A DNA stretch of 64,000 bases from Candidatus Saccharimonadota bacterium (GCA_030531645.1 JAUNNB010000004.1:20391-84390), one strand, 5' to 3'. Shown: positions 51,256-58,832, counted from the first letter of the stretch. A program made the numbers and translations. The notes: a model not told the origin generated them from the letters alone.

Positions 51256-51347
51256 ACGGGGACTATAGCATAGAGTGCTTAGAAAACAGCAACATAAGCA
51301 TTAAAATAAATGTTGTAAAAAATACTAAAACGGGGGTGATAATGCTA

Positions 51348-51376
51348 TTGATTTTTCAGAGGTAATAAGGTATAAT
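51348..51376 (+). promoter_or_regulatory. Promoter of tmRNA
   Basis: TTGATT and TATAAT separated by 17 bp, ~12 nt before the mature 5' end. A GTAAAAAATAC motif lies 22 bp upstream. Confidence 0.8.
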
Positions 51377-51388
51377 GGACAATACGTT

Positions 51389-51740
51389 GGGGCTGACAAA
51401 GCTTAGACGGGACATTAACAGATATCAGGCACGTCGATTAATACCGTAAGTATAAATAAGTGAAGAAAAATCTTCCAAGCATGTGCTTTTTGCACCTGCA
51501 TACGCTTAAGATATAATTATTAAGCTGGCCCCTGTTTTGAGTTTCCATAGAGACAGAGGTTATCATACATATGGGAATAGATTTTCTCTCTGGTAAAGAG
51601 AAGATCGAAGCTAAATACCTCGGTTCTAACAGTCTCGTTTGTTCATCTGTTAGTTTATCTTAAAGAAGAAGAAACTAAGCGTGTAGAATGATGTCCAAGT
51701 GGTGTTTCGGACCCGGAGGCAGTATCCGGCAGCTCCACCA
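51389..51740 (+). ncRNA. ssrA: tmRNA
   Basis: Rescues stalled ribosomes. The ends pair as GGGGCTG/CAGCTCC with an encoded CCA, and GACGGG follows at the usual place in the tRNA-like domain. A tag frame ends at TAA (51507-51509); its sequence is probably ISEEKSSKHVLFAPAYA or a shorter part of it, since the resume codon is uncertain. The T-arm hairpin CCGGA/TCCGG carries the loop GGCAGTA instead of the standard TTCGA type, which is unusual. Length 352 nt is normal. Confidence 0.9.
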
Positions 51741-51752
51741 ACATAGTTATTC

Positions 51753-51776
51753 AAGACCCGGAAGGGTCTTTTTTGT
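51753..51776 (+). terminator. Terminator of tmRNA
   Basis: AGACCC-GGAA-GGGTCT hairpin followed by TTTTTTG. Confidence 0.9.
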
Positions 51777-51914
51777 GTAAATAAGACATTTATGCGGAGG
51801 CTCAAAAAACGTAAAGAAAAATGTATTCAATTATAAAATACTTGTTCGCGAAATCCTGTGGAAAAGTGGATAAAATTAAATAAAAAAATTATTCAAAAAA
51901 GTCGGAAAAAACTA

Positions 51915-51943
51915 TTGACGTAAGCATTTTGGAGGTGTATTAT
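51915..51943 (+). promoter_or_regulatory. Promoter of candidate RNA A
   Basis: TTGACG and TATTAT separated by 17 bp, with a predicted start at about 51950. Confidence 0.7.
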
Positions 51944-51949
51944 AGAGGT

Positions 51950-52144
51950 AGCTTCTGAATAAAATTATTATTCAAAAGCCAAAAACACAAAAATTTGCCA
52001 AAAAACTCCACACTCTAGGTAAAGTCAGTTTTCCTCGCAGTTCAACTGACTTTACCAAACTACGAGTTAAGTTTAAATAAACAATAAACGAAGACTCAAA
52101 CCAAAAATCCGAAACATAAGCGGCTCTAACGAGCCGCATTTTCT
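51950..52144 (+). ncRNA. Candidate small RNA A (~195 nt)
   Basis: The predicted transcript has a 5' hairpin GCTTCTGAATA/TATTCAAAAGC (51951-51979, one mismatch), an A-rich single-stranded linker, a perfect 13-bp hairpin GGTAAAGTCAGTT/AACTGACTTTACC (52018-52056), a second A-rich linker, and a final GCGGCTC-TAAC-GAGCCGC stem followed by ATTTTCT as terminator. No Shine-Dalgarno site with a frame is present. The architecture is that of a trans-acting sRNA or protein-binding RNA. No known family recognised. Confidence 0.55.
52120..52144 (+). terminator. Terminator of candidate RNA A
   Basis: A perfect 7-bp GC-rich stem with loop TAAC followed by ATTTTCT. The U tract is modest. Confidence 0.65.
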
Positions 52145-52147
52145 ATG

Positions 52148-52318
52148 ATCTACATATAGTGAAAAGAAAATAGAATAGAATAGCTATGCCAGTAAACATC
52201 CAAATGTACCGTTAGTTTGGCTACATGAAAAGTTTAACGGTAAACTGCTGCAAAGATATTTAGCTGCATCTTAGTTTACTAGCATAGCTATTCTATTTTC
52301 TACGCAGTCATATAGATC
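52148..52318. repeat. Large imperfect inverted repeat (~170 bp)
   Basis: Inner arms at 52166-52197 and 52274-52300 match over 27 nt with one mismatch and a 5-nt (GAATA) insertion in the left arm. Outer arms at 52148-52158 and 52309-52318 add a further ~9 bp. The loop of ~75 nt holds TACCGTTA/TAACGGTA (8 bp) and smaller stems. It could be a long hairpin RNA or a miniature transposon-like element. No target-site duplication is clear. Confidence 0.65.
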
Positions 52319-52398
52319 TTAGGAACTTGAAAAGGCTTCGAAGAACCTTAATATGCCCGTAAAATGAGGGAATTGGAAGAAAATTGTTCAATAGTGAT

Positions 52399-52464
52399 GT
52401 AAAAAATACTGTATTACAAACACATACAAAACAGAGGCGGCTTTGGTGGTGTTGTAAAAAATAC
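52399..52464 (+). promoter_or_regulatory. Two GTAAAAAATAC motifs upstream of RNA C promoter
   Basis: Copies at 52399-52409 and 52454-52464, the second inside a perfect palindrome GTTGTA-AAAAA-TACAAC. The motif itself is GTA-A5-TAC, suited to a dimeric DNA-binding protein. Confidence 0.5.
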
Positions 52465-52486
52465 AACAAAATTGAACAAAAAAGTA

Positions 52487-52515
52487 TTGAATTATTTTAA
52501 AAACTGTGCTACAAT
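52487..52515 (+). promoter_or_regulatory. Promoter of candidate RNA C
   Basis: TTGAAT and TACAAT separated by 17 bp, with a predicted start at about 52522. Confidence 0.7.
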
Positions 52516-52521
52516 CAAATC

Positions 52522-52920
52522 AGTCGATAAGACAAAATAAAAACGCAAAATTAACAAAAAGGGGACAAAATGAAGTAATAACACTTCAATTTAGCGGAAA
52601 AACAGGTAATTTCTAGCCATAGATTACACAAGGAATTACCTTAGCTCCGCTAAAGCGTCTGATAAACGATTAGAAATCAAACGAACTAAGATCAAATCGA
52701 AAGATAAGATTAAAGAACGAATGAAAGCTAAAAGAAAATCAGATAGTGCGTAGAGCGCGTTATGATCAACCTTATTAGTACATTAAAACAAATAGAATAG
52801 GGAAGAAAATAACAAGGACAATGCCCCACTATACGTGGAGCGGTCAAAAACTCAAGCGGTGAGGGTTGTGGCCCATAGTAAGTTTATTTAGCCAGATAAC
52901 CCCCCGCTTTGAGCCATGTT
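52522..52920 (+). ncRNA. Candidate long structured RNA C (~400 nt)
   Basis: After the predicted start come a TGAAGT/ACTTCA hairpin that contains a minimal ATG-AAG-TAA-TAA frame, then nested stems TTTAGCGG/CCGCTAAA (52590-52654) and AGGTAATT/AATTACCT (52604-52641). A ~110-nt purine-rich stretch follows, and a 3' domain with CTCAAGCGG/CCGCTTTGAG (from ~52850 to ~52914) enclosing GGGTT/AACCC and TGGC/GCCA. The 3' end is not defined by a U tract. Function unknown. It may be one RNA or two. Confidence 0.45.
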
Positions 52921-53043
52921 AGAGAATACCGCAGATTCGCTGAGATGGTTCAAAATGTAACCGTGTGTGCACGGCTACAAAATAGATCGGGAAAGGGGGA
53001 ATTACTTCGTGTGATTTTTGAGTATCGCGCGGGGAGGGTATGG

Positions 53044-53058
53044 TATAATAAGTTTATG
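53044..53058 (+). promoter_or_regulatory. Leaderless promoter of small membrane gene
   Basis: ATGGTATAAT stands six bases before the ATG at 53056. This excludes a longer in-frame start at 52909 that lies inside RNA C. Confidence 0.7.
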
Positions 53059-53412
53059 CTTAATCGAGTAATAACAATAGCGTCATTGATTTCTGCAGCA
53101 ATAATCACTTTGATGCTATTTTTTACGACTCCGACGGATCTAGGACCTTTCGGGGTGTTTTTGTTTATCATGCTCGTTTATGTAGTGATGTTCGGGGTGG
53201 CGTGCCTGGCTGTTAAGATTTTTACAGGGGTGGTTTCGAGAAGAAAGACGATGACAAAGAGAGATTATGCAACGGCGGGGGCTGTAGCGTTTTGGCCTAT
53301 CATGATGCTTCTTACGATTTCTCTGGGGACATCTAATCTGATTTTATCGACTATTATTGCTACTTTGTTTGTGGTGGTGGCAACTTGGATTTTGAATAAA
53401 TTAATGGATTAG
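53056..53412 (+). CDS. Small polytopic membrane protein
   Basis: A 118-residue protein with three or four hydrophobic segments (about residues 4-24, 30-52, 68-86 and 92-114) joined by short basic loops such as SRRKTMTKRD. No family recognised. It is the first plus-strand gene after the noncoding region and precedes an acidic protein and a HerA/TraD-like ATPase, so it could be a membrane component of that system. A reverse-strand GTAAAAAATAG motif lies within it. Confidence 0.7.
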   Translation: MLNRVITIASLISAAIITLMLFFTTPTDLGPFGVFLFIMLVYVVMFGVACLAVKIFTGVVSRRKTMTKRDYATAGAVAFWPIMMLLTISLGTSNLILSTIIATLFVVVATWILNKLMD

Positions 53413-53415
53413 AGA

Positions 53416-53443
53416 TAAGGGCTTTAAAAGCTCTTTTTTCTAT
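53416..53443 (+). terminator. Weak terminator-like hairpin
   Basis: AAGGGCTTT-AAA-AGCTCTTTTTT with imperfect pairing, before the next -10 element. Confidence 0.45.
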
Positions 53444-53477
53444 TCATATTTTTTTTGGATTGTGATAGAATAAGCAT

Positions 53478-54098
53478 ATGAACTATGGTGAGAACGGCGG
53501 AGGTAACGCGGAAAGGGCTAATTTTGAGGCTTTGCGTAATCTTGAGAGGGGTCCGGAATCACCAGTAGAAACTGAGAAGACTGATCTTGAGAAACTGAGG
53601 GCGGCGGCTCTTGGTAAGATGGTGGGTGAAACTATTAGAACTGGCGAAGCGCTAGAGAAGAATGATTTGCCAGAGGCACAGGTTAGCAAGGCAAACAATC
53701 AAGAGTTAGATGACGAAAGAATGGATGCGAACCAGGTAGAGGTTAATGCCGGTACCAGCCCAGAGATGTTCTCCCAGGAAATAGATAACAAACAGAATGA
53801 ATTGGGACAGATTACGACCGAAGAGCCAATTCGTGATTTAGTGGATGATGATGTAAAAAATACTGAGACAGGGAGCATACAGGATAAGGACGGTGTGGAT
53901 GAAGCGACCTTCAAAGATGTAGAGCGTGTGATGAAGATTGATAATCTTGGCAAGAGGGGCGCCCAGGCTGCTTTGCTTGCAAAGAAGTTCAAGGTGGGGC
54001 GCTATGCTGATCGTAGCTACATGAGAGGTTCGGAGTCGAAAACCGATAGCTTGTTGAAAGAGTTGAGACACGAAAATACCGGGGAAAGGGTGGCATAG
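53478..54098 (+). CDS. Acidic soluble protein of unknown function
   Basis: A 206-residue protein, strongly acidic and rich in E, D, N and Q over residues 1-150, probably largely disordered or helical. The basic end (VMKIDNLGKRGAQAALLAKKFKVGRYADRSYMRGSESKTDSLLKELRHE) is more conserved-looking. No family recognised. TAGAAT stands six bases before ATG. It ends two bases before the large ATPase gene, so they are probably co-expressed. Part of it encodes DDVKNT over a GTAAAAAATAC motif. Confidence 0.68.
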   Translation: MNYGENGGGNAERANFEALRNLERGPESPVETEKTDLEKLRAAALGKMVGETIRTGEALEKNDLPEAQVSKANNQELDDERMDANQVEVNAGTSPEMFSQEIDNKQNELGQITTEEPIRDLVDDDVKNTETGSIQDKDGVDEATFKDVERVMKIDNLGKRGAQAALLAKKFKVGRYADRSYMRGSESKTDSLLKELRHENTGERVA

Positions 54099-54100
54099 AG

Positions 54101-56716
54101 ATGGCAGGGTGGATTGTTTTAGCTGTATTACTGGTAGCCGTAATTACAACGGTGATTGTGGTGTCACATATCTTTAAGAAGAAACGTGAACAAAAAGATT
54201 ATGAGCGTTCTCTAAAGCTTGTGCCGATGTTAATTCATTTACCGCCTTCTACAGATGACATTCAAGGTGGCGGCAGGGATGAACGCGATGTGAACAATGA
54301 AGCGATATCGGCTGCAACAGTAATGTACTCAATCATTTCGTCGACCATTGAAAAGAAAACAATGAAAACGAGGTTGTATGGACAAAAATATTTTTCGTTT
54401 GATATTGTCTGCGTGGACGGTATAGTGAAGTATTATGCGGTGGTGCCGGCTGTCTTGGAAGAGACTGTGAAACAGGCCGTTGTGTCGTCATACCCGACTG
54501 CTAGGTTGGAAGAGGCGGATATTGAGAACATCTTTGCTGATGGTGCGAAGGCAGATACGATTGCTGGTGGCGAATTGATGTTGAAGAAAGAATATATTTA
54601 TCCGATTTCTACTTTTGAAGAGATGAAATGGGATGCTCAGACTGCATTGCTCAATGCGTTCTCTAAGGTGAAAGAGAATGAGGGGATGGCGATGCAGCTC
54701 TTGTTCCGTCCGGCTGATCCGAAATGGGTCGACAAGGCTGGGAGTGCAGTAACTAGCCTAAGAGAAGGTAAAGAGACTGGTGGTGGTTCCTGGTTGCCTT
54801 CTAAGATGGCGAATATGACAGTTGACCTGATTAAGGCTCCATTCGAGGTGCCAGAAGAGCATAAATACGATGACCCTCAGAAGGAGACTTTGACGGTACA
54901 GAAACAGGATGAGATTGCTGCAATTGAGGGGAAGATGCGCTATCCTGGCTTTGAATGTTTGATTAGGATTGTAGCAAGTACTAGTAGTAAGGCGAGAAGT
55001 GAAGCTCTTGCGGGCGGTATCGTGGCAGCAATGGCGCAATTTGATAATCCTCAGACAAACGGGTTCAAATATAATGTGAACAAAAAAAGTGATCAATTGG
55101 CGACAGACTATATCTTCCATTTCTTCCCGAAGAACAATAATACGATGATATTGAACACGATGGAGCTTGCTTCGATTTTCCATCTCCCGTCTCAGAATTC
55201 TATCCCGACATCTGGTGTGGAGAGGCAGATGACGAAACAGGTGGATGGTCCGGCGAATCTGGTTACAGATGGCGTATTGCTTGGTATTAATGAGTACCGC
55301 GGCGAGCAGAAGCAGATACGATTATCGGAAAAAGACCGCAGACGCCACACTTACATCATCGGTGCTACAGGTATGGGTAAATCTGTACTTCTTAAGAATA
55401 TCGCTTATCAGGATATGTTAGAGGGGCGAGGTTTTGCATTTATTGACCCACACGGCGATGTGGCTGAAGAGTTGATGAGCATGGTGCCACCAGAGAGAAT
55501 TGATGATGTGGTTTACTTTGATCCGGGTAATTTGGATGTGGCGATGGGTATGAATATGTTCGAATACCAAACAGAGGACCAGAAGGACTTTATCATCCAA
55601 GAGGGCATCAATATGCTTTACTCTCTTTATGATCCAGGTCATACTGGTATCTTTGGCCCAAGAGGTGAGCAGATGTTTAGAAATGCAGCGTTGCTCCTTA
55701 TGGGTGATCCAAAGGGTACGACATTTATTGATATCCCTAAGCCGTTTACAGACCCAGAGCTCGTGAAAGAGAAGCTCCAGTATTGTAGGGATAAGAACGT
55801 TTATGACTACTGGACGAAGGAATTCCCGGCATCTCAGAAGAGTAATGACGCTGGTGAGGTGATTACTTGGTTCGCTTCAAAGTGGAGCCCATTCCTCTCA
55901 AACACCATTATGAAAAACACGATGGGTCAGGTGAAATCATCCTTCAACCTAAGAGAGATGATGGACCAGAAGAAAATTCTCTTGGTGAACCTGTCAAAGG
56001 GTAAACTCGGAGATCTGAACTCGAGGCTACTTGGTATGATCTTCGTGATGAAGTTCCAGACGGCAGCTATGAGTCGTGTTGATACCCCTGAAGATGAGCG
56101 CAATGACTTCTGTCTCTTTGTGGATGAGTTCCAGAACTTTGCAACAGATAGCTTTGAGAGTATCCTCTCTGAGGCCAGGAAATTCCGTCTCAATCTAGTA
56201 GTGGCTAACCAGTTTATGACTCAGTTAACAGATAATATTAGGGAAGGTATCCTTGGTAACGTTGGTTCGATTATTGCTGGTCGTATTGGTGTGACGGATG
56301 CGGAAATGCTGGAGAAAGTGTTCTCGCCAACCTTTACAGCAGAGGATCTCCATAAGCAGCCAAACCATCATGCGATTGCGACAATCTTGATGCACGATAT
56401 GCCGTCTGCGCCGTTTACGATGAACTTGGTGCCTCCGATTGGTAAGGAGAATCCTGAGGTGTTGGAATCAATGAAACTTTACTCGGCAACTAAGTATGGT
56501 AGGCCACGCGCGGAAGTTGAACGCGAAATTGAGGAACGTATGACAGTCAAAAAAGCCCCTGAGAGCTCTTCTGAGGCTCCAGAAGGTGCTTCTGAGCTAA
56601 AAAAGGAAGATTGGCTAGCTGGGTTGAAAAAACCTGCTACGGAGGCTCCTAAGCCGTCACAGGAACCGCCAAAGAAGCCGCATGCTTCTGAAGGTGATGT
56701 TTTTAAGATACGCTAA
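54101..56716 (+). CDS. HerA/TraD-like membrane-anchored DNA-translocase ATPase
   Basis: An 871-residue protein with one N-terminal membrane helix (residues 2-26), a ~380-residue beta-rich region, and a RecA-like ATPase. Walker A is GATGMGKS (421-428) and Walker B LFVDEFQNF (D675, E676), followed by LVVANQFMTQL and IIAGRIG, the hallmarks of type IV coupling/VirD4-TraG-like and HerA ATPases. The tail is Pro/Glu/Lys-rich. No other type IV secretion genes are in the window. It could pump DNA or protein across the envelope, perhaps toward a host cell; that is an inference. Confidence 0.8.
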   Translation: MAGWIVLAVLLVAVITTVIVVSHIFKKKREQKDYERSLKLVPMLIHLPPSTDDIQGGGRDERDVNNEAISAATVMYSIISSTIEKKTMKTRLYGQKYFSFDIVCVDGIVKYYAVVPAVLEETVKQAVVSSYPTARLEEADIENIFADGAKADTIAGGELMLKKEYIYPISTFEEMKWDAQTALLNAFSKVKENEGMAMQLLFRPADPKWVDKAGSAVTSLREGKETGGGSWLPSKMANMTVDLIKAPFEVPEEHKYDDPQKETLTVQKQDEIAAIEGKMRYPGFECLIRIVASTSSKARSEALAGGIVAAMAQFDNPQTNGFKYNVNKKSDQLATDYIFHFFPKNNNTMILNTMELASIFHLPSQNSIPTSGVERQMTKQVDGPANLVTDGVLLGINEYRGEQKQIRLSEKDRRRHTYIIGATGMGKSVLLKNIAYQDMLEGRGFAFIDPHGDVAEELMSMVPPERIDDVVYFDPGNLDVAMGMNMFEYQTEDQKDFIIQEGINMLYSLYDPGHTGIFGPRGEQMFRNAALLLMGDPKGTTFIDIPKPFTDPELVKEKLQYCRDKNVYDYWTKEFPASQKSNDAGEVITWFASKWSPFLSNTIMKNTMGQVKSSFNLREMMDQKKILLVNLSKGKLGDLNSRLLGMIFVMKFQTAAMSRVDTPEDERNDFCLFVDEFQNFATDSFESILSEARKFRLNLVVANQFMTQLTDNIREGILGNVGSIIAGRIGVTDAEMLEKVFSPTFTAEDLHKQPNHHAIATILMHDMPSAPFTMNLVPPIGKENPEVLESMKLYSATKYGRPRAEVEREIEERMTVKKAPESSSEAPEGASELKKEDWLAGLKKPATEAPKPSQEPPKKPHASEGDVFKIR

Positions 56717-56719
56717 AAC

Positions 56720-56748
56720 TTGACTTTTTGGGGTTAATAGAGTAAACT
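56720..56748 (+). promoter_or_regulatory. Promoter of gyrB-gyrA
   Basis: TTGACT and TAAACT separated by 17 bp, immediately after the ATPase gene's stop, with a start near 56755. Gyrase promoters are often supercoiling-sensitive; the non-consensus -10 is compatible with that. Confidence 0.75.
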
Positions 56749-56754
56749 AGGGGA

Positions 56755-56806
56755 AGATACAAGTGAGGTAGTCCGTGGTGGAGGGAAGACCACGTATCTG
56801 TAAAAA
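56755..56806 (+). promoter_or_regulatory. Structured gyrB leader
   Basis: AGATA/TATCT and CGTGGT/ACCACG stems with a ~14-nt purine-rich bulge on one side form a hairpin about 20 nt before the start codon. It could affect ribosome access or mRNA stability. No known riboswitch recognised. Confidence 0.4.
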
Positions 56807-56824
56807 GTTAATAGAGGATTCTTT

Positions 56825-58816
56825 ATGGCTGAAAAAAAGACTAAGGCCGAAGAGTATGATAGTTCAGAAATTCAGGTGCTAGAGGGGCTAGAGCCAGTTC
56901 GTGTGCGTCCTGGTATGTACATTGGCTCAACGGGGTATGATGGTCTTCATCACCTCGTAAAAGAGATCGCTGATAACTCAATAGATGAGGCGATTGCAGG
57001 TTATGCCACTAAGGTAGAGATTACGGTTCTCGAAGATGGCGGCGTAAACGTAGTAGATAACGGGCGTGGTATTCCGGTAGATATTCACCCTAAAACAGGG
57101 AAATCTACTCTTGAAACCGTGCTTACAGTGCTACACGCGGGTGGTAAGTTCGGAGGTGGCGGTTACAAAGTTTCCTCTGGTCTTCACGGTGTGGGTTCAT
57201 CTGTAGTAAATGCGCTTTCTACGAAGATGATTGCTGAGGTTTACAGGGAAGGTAAGATTCATCACATTGAGTTTGATACCGGTAAACCAACTTCTGATTT
57301 GCAGATTTTGGGCAAGACCGATAAACAGGGGTCAAGCATTACATTTTACCCAGACCCAACTATTTTCAAAGAGACAACTACTATTGACTTTGACTGGATT
57401 CTTCATTATGCAAGACACCAGGCCTACCTCACTAAAGGAATTATGATTGTTGCGAAGGATCTTCGCGACGGTAAAAAAGAAACATTTTACTTCGAAGGTG
57501 GTATCAGAAGCTATATCAAGAGATTGAATAACGGTAAAGAGGTTCTATCTGATGATATCTTCTATGTTGAAAAACAGATTGAAGAGGCAGGTGTGGAGAT
57601 TGCAGTTCAGTATAACGACACCTACAGCGAAACAATGAAGCCATTCGCTAATAACGTGCTTACCCCTGATGGTGGTACACACGTAGTTGGTTTTAGAACT
57701 GCGCTTAACCGTGTACTAAATGATTACGCCCGTAAGAATGGCCTCCTTAAAGAGAAGGAAGAGAACCTAACCGGCGATGACATCAAGGAAGGTTTGACGG
57801 CTGTTGTATCTGTTAAATTGCCTAACCCAGAGTTTGAGGGTCAGACTAAGAATAAGCTTGGTAACCCAGAGGCTAGAGGTTATGTTGATAAGGTAATGAG
57901 CGAGTACTTTGGCTATTACCTCGAGGAAAACCCAGCTGTTGCTAAGAAAATTGTTCAGAAAGCTACCCTTGCTGCCCGTGCTCGTAAGGCTGCTAGGGCT
58001 GCTCGCGATAATGTTATTCGTAAGGGCGCCTTTGATGGTCTCAACTTGCCATCGAAGTTGGCCGACTGTTCATCTAAGTCAAGGGAAGATTGCGAACTCT
58101 TTATCGTAGAGGGCGACTCTGCTGCGGGTTCTGCAAAGGAAGGTCGTGACTCGAAGATTCAGGCTATTTTGCCACTTCGTGGTAAAGTTCTCAATACTGA
58201 GAGAGCAAGGCTTGATAAGATGTATGCTAATAATGAGATTGTGTCTCTAATTAAGGCGCTTGGTACCGGTATTGGTGATCAGTTCAATATTGATGGTCTC
58301 AGATATGATAAGATTGTGTTTATGACCGATGCCGATGTCGATGGTGCTCACATTTCGACATTGCTTCTCACCTTCTTCTTTAGGTATATGCCAGAAGTAA
58401 TTAAGGCTGGACACGTTTATCTAGCAAAGCCACCTCTATTTGGCTTGATTAAGGGAACTGGTAGCAACCGTAAGATTAAATATATCTATAACGAGGATGC
58501 ACTTGAGCAAACCCTTACAAAACAGATTGAGGAACGTAAGAAAGCTGGAACCAAGGTAGAAGAAACAGATGAACGTTTCAAGCAGGCTGGCTATACTGCC
58601 CAGCAGCGCTTCAAGGGTCTTGGCGAGATGGATGCTGCACAGCTTTGGGAAACTACAATGAACCCAGAAAACAGAACACTTATCAGGGTAAATATTGAGG
58701 ATGCAGAGAAGGCGGATACAATCTTTACCAAGTTGATGGGTCAGGAAGCTGAACTTAGGAAAAACTTTATTCAGGCGAGAGCGTCTTCGGTCGATCTCGA
58801 TGATCTGGACTTTTAA
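56825..58816 (+). CDS. gyrB: DNA gyrase subunit B
   Basis: The ATPase subunit of gyrase. The 663-residue enzyme has the GHKL ATP site (IADNSIDEAIAG, VVDNGRGIPVDIH, LHAGGKFGGGGYKVSSGLHGVGSSVVNALS), the transducer domain, the toprim domain (FIVEGDSAAGSAKEGRDSKIQAILPLRGKVLN, FMTDADVDGAHI) and the usual C-terminal QRFKGLGEM. Length is typical of short GyrB without the E. coli insertion. gyrA follows after 16 nt with a strong AGGAAAGGAG site. Confidence 0.97.
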   Translation: MAEKKTKAEEYDSSEIQVLEGLEPVRVRPGMYIGSTGYDGLHHLVKEIADNSIDEAIAGYATKVEITVLEDGGVNVVDNGRGIPVDIHPKTGKSTLETVLTVLHAGGKFGGGGYKVSSGLHGVGSSVVNALSTKMIAEVYREGKIHHIEFDTGKPTSDLQILGKTDKQGSSITFYPDPTIFKETTTIDFDWILHYARHQAYLTKGIMIVAKDLRDGKKETFYFEGGIRSYIKRLNNGKEVLSDDIFYVEKQIEEAGVEIAVQYNDTYSETMKPFANNVLTPDGGTHVVGFRTALNRVLNDYARKNGLLKEKEENLTGDDIKEGLTAVVSVKLPNPEFEGQTKNKLGNPEARGYVDKVMSEYFGYYLEENPAVAKKIVQKATLAARARKAARAARDNVIRKGAFDGLNLPSKLADCSSKSREDCELFIVEGDSAAGSAKEGRDSKIQAILPLRGKVLNTERARLDKMYANNEIVSLIKALGTGIGDQFNIDGLRYDKIVFMTDADVDGAHISTLLLTFFFRYMPEVIKAGHVYLAKPPLFGLIKGTGSNRKIKYIYNEDALEQTLTKQIEERKKAGTKVEETDERFKQAGYTAQQRFKGLGEMDAAQLWETTMNPENRTLIRVNIEDAEKADTIFTKLMGQEAELRKNFIQARASSVDLDDLDF

Positions 58817-58832
58817 GGAAAGGAGATAAGAG

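Larger units (their letters stand above)
51777..53043. other. 1.27-kb region without convincing protein gene, rich in RNA-like structure
   Basis: No frame with a usable start and family signature was found. Instead there are two sigma-70-type promoters with exact 17-bp spacing, several perfect or near-perfect stems, one terminator, a ~170-bp inverted repeat and two copies of GTAAAAAATAC. The named parts are listed separately. In a genome this compact such a gap is exceptional. Confidence 0.7.

Noticed and set aside
51850..51875. DnaA-box-like TGTGGAAAAGTGGATAA near tmRNA, suggesting a replication origin beside gyrB/gyrA
   Set aside because: Neither half is an exact box (best has one mismatch), no cluster follows, and dnaA and dnaN are absent. 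A GC-skew plot of the whole chromosome would decide.
52610..52753. 47-codon open frame rich in Lys/Arg within candidate RNA C
   Set aside because: It has no ATG, GTG or TTG near its beginning and no ribosome site. Purine-rich DNA yields such frames by chance. The infC AUU case leaves a small doubt.
52909..53055. Longer N-terminus for the 53.06-kb membrane protein
   Set aside because: It would lie upstream of the -10 element and inside a predicted RNA stem, and has no ribosome site.
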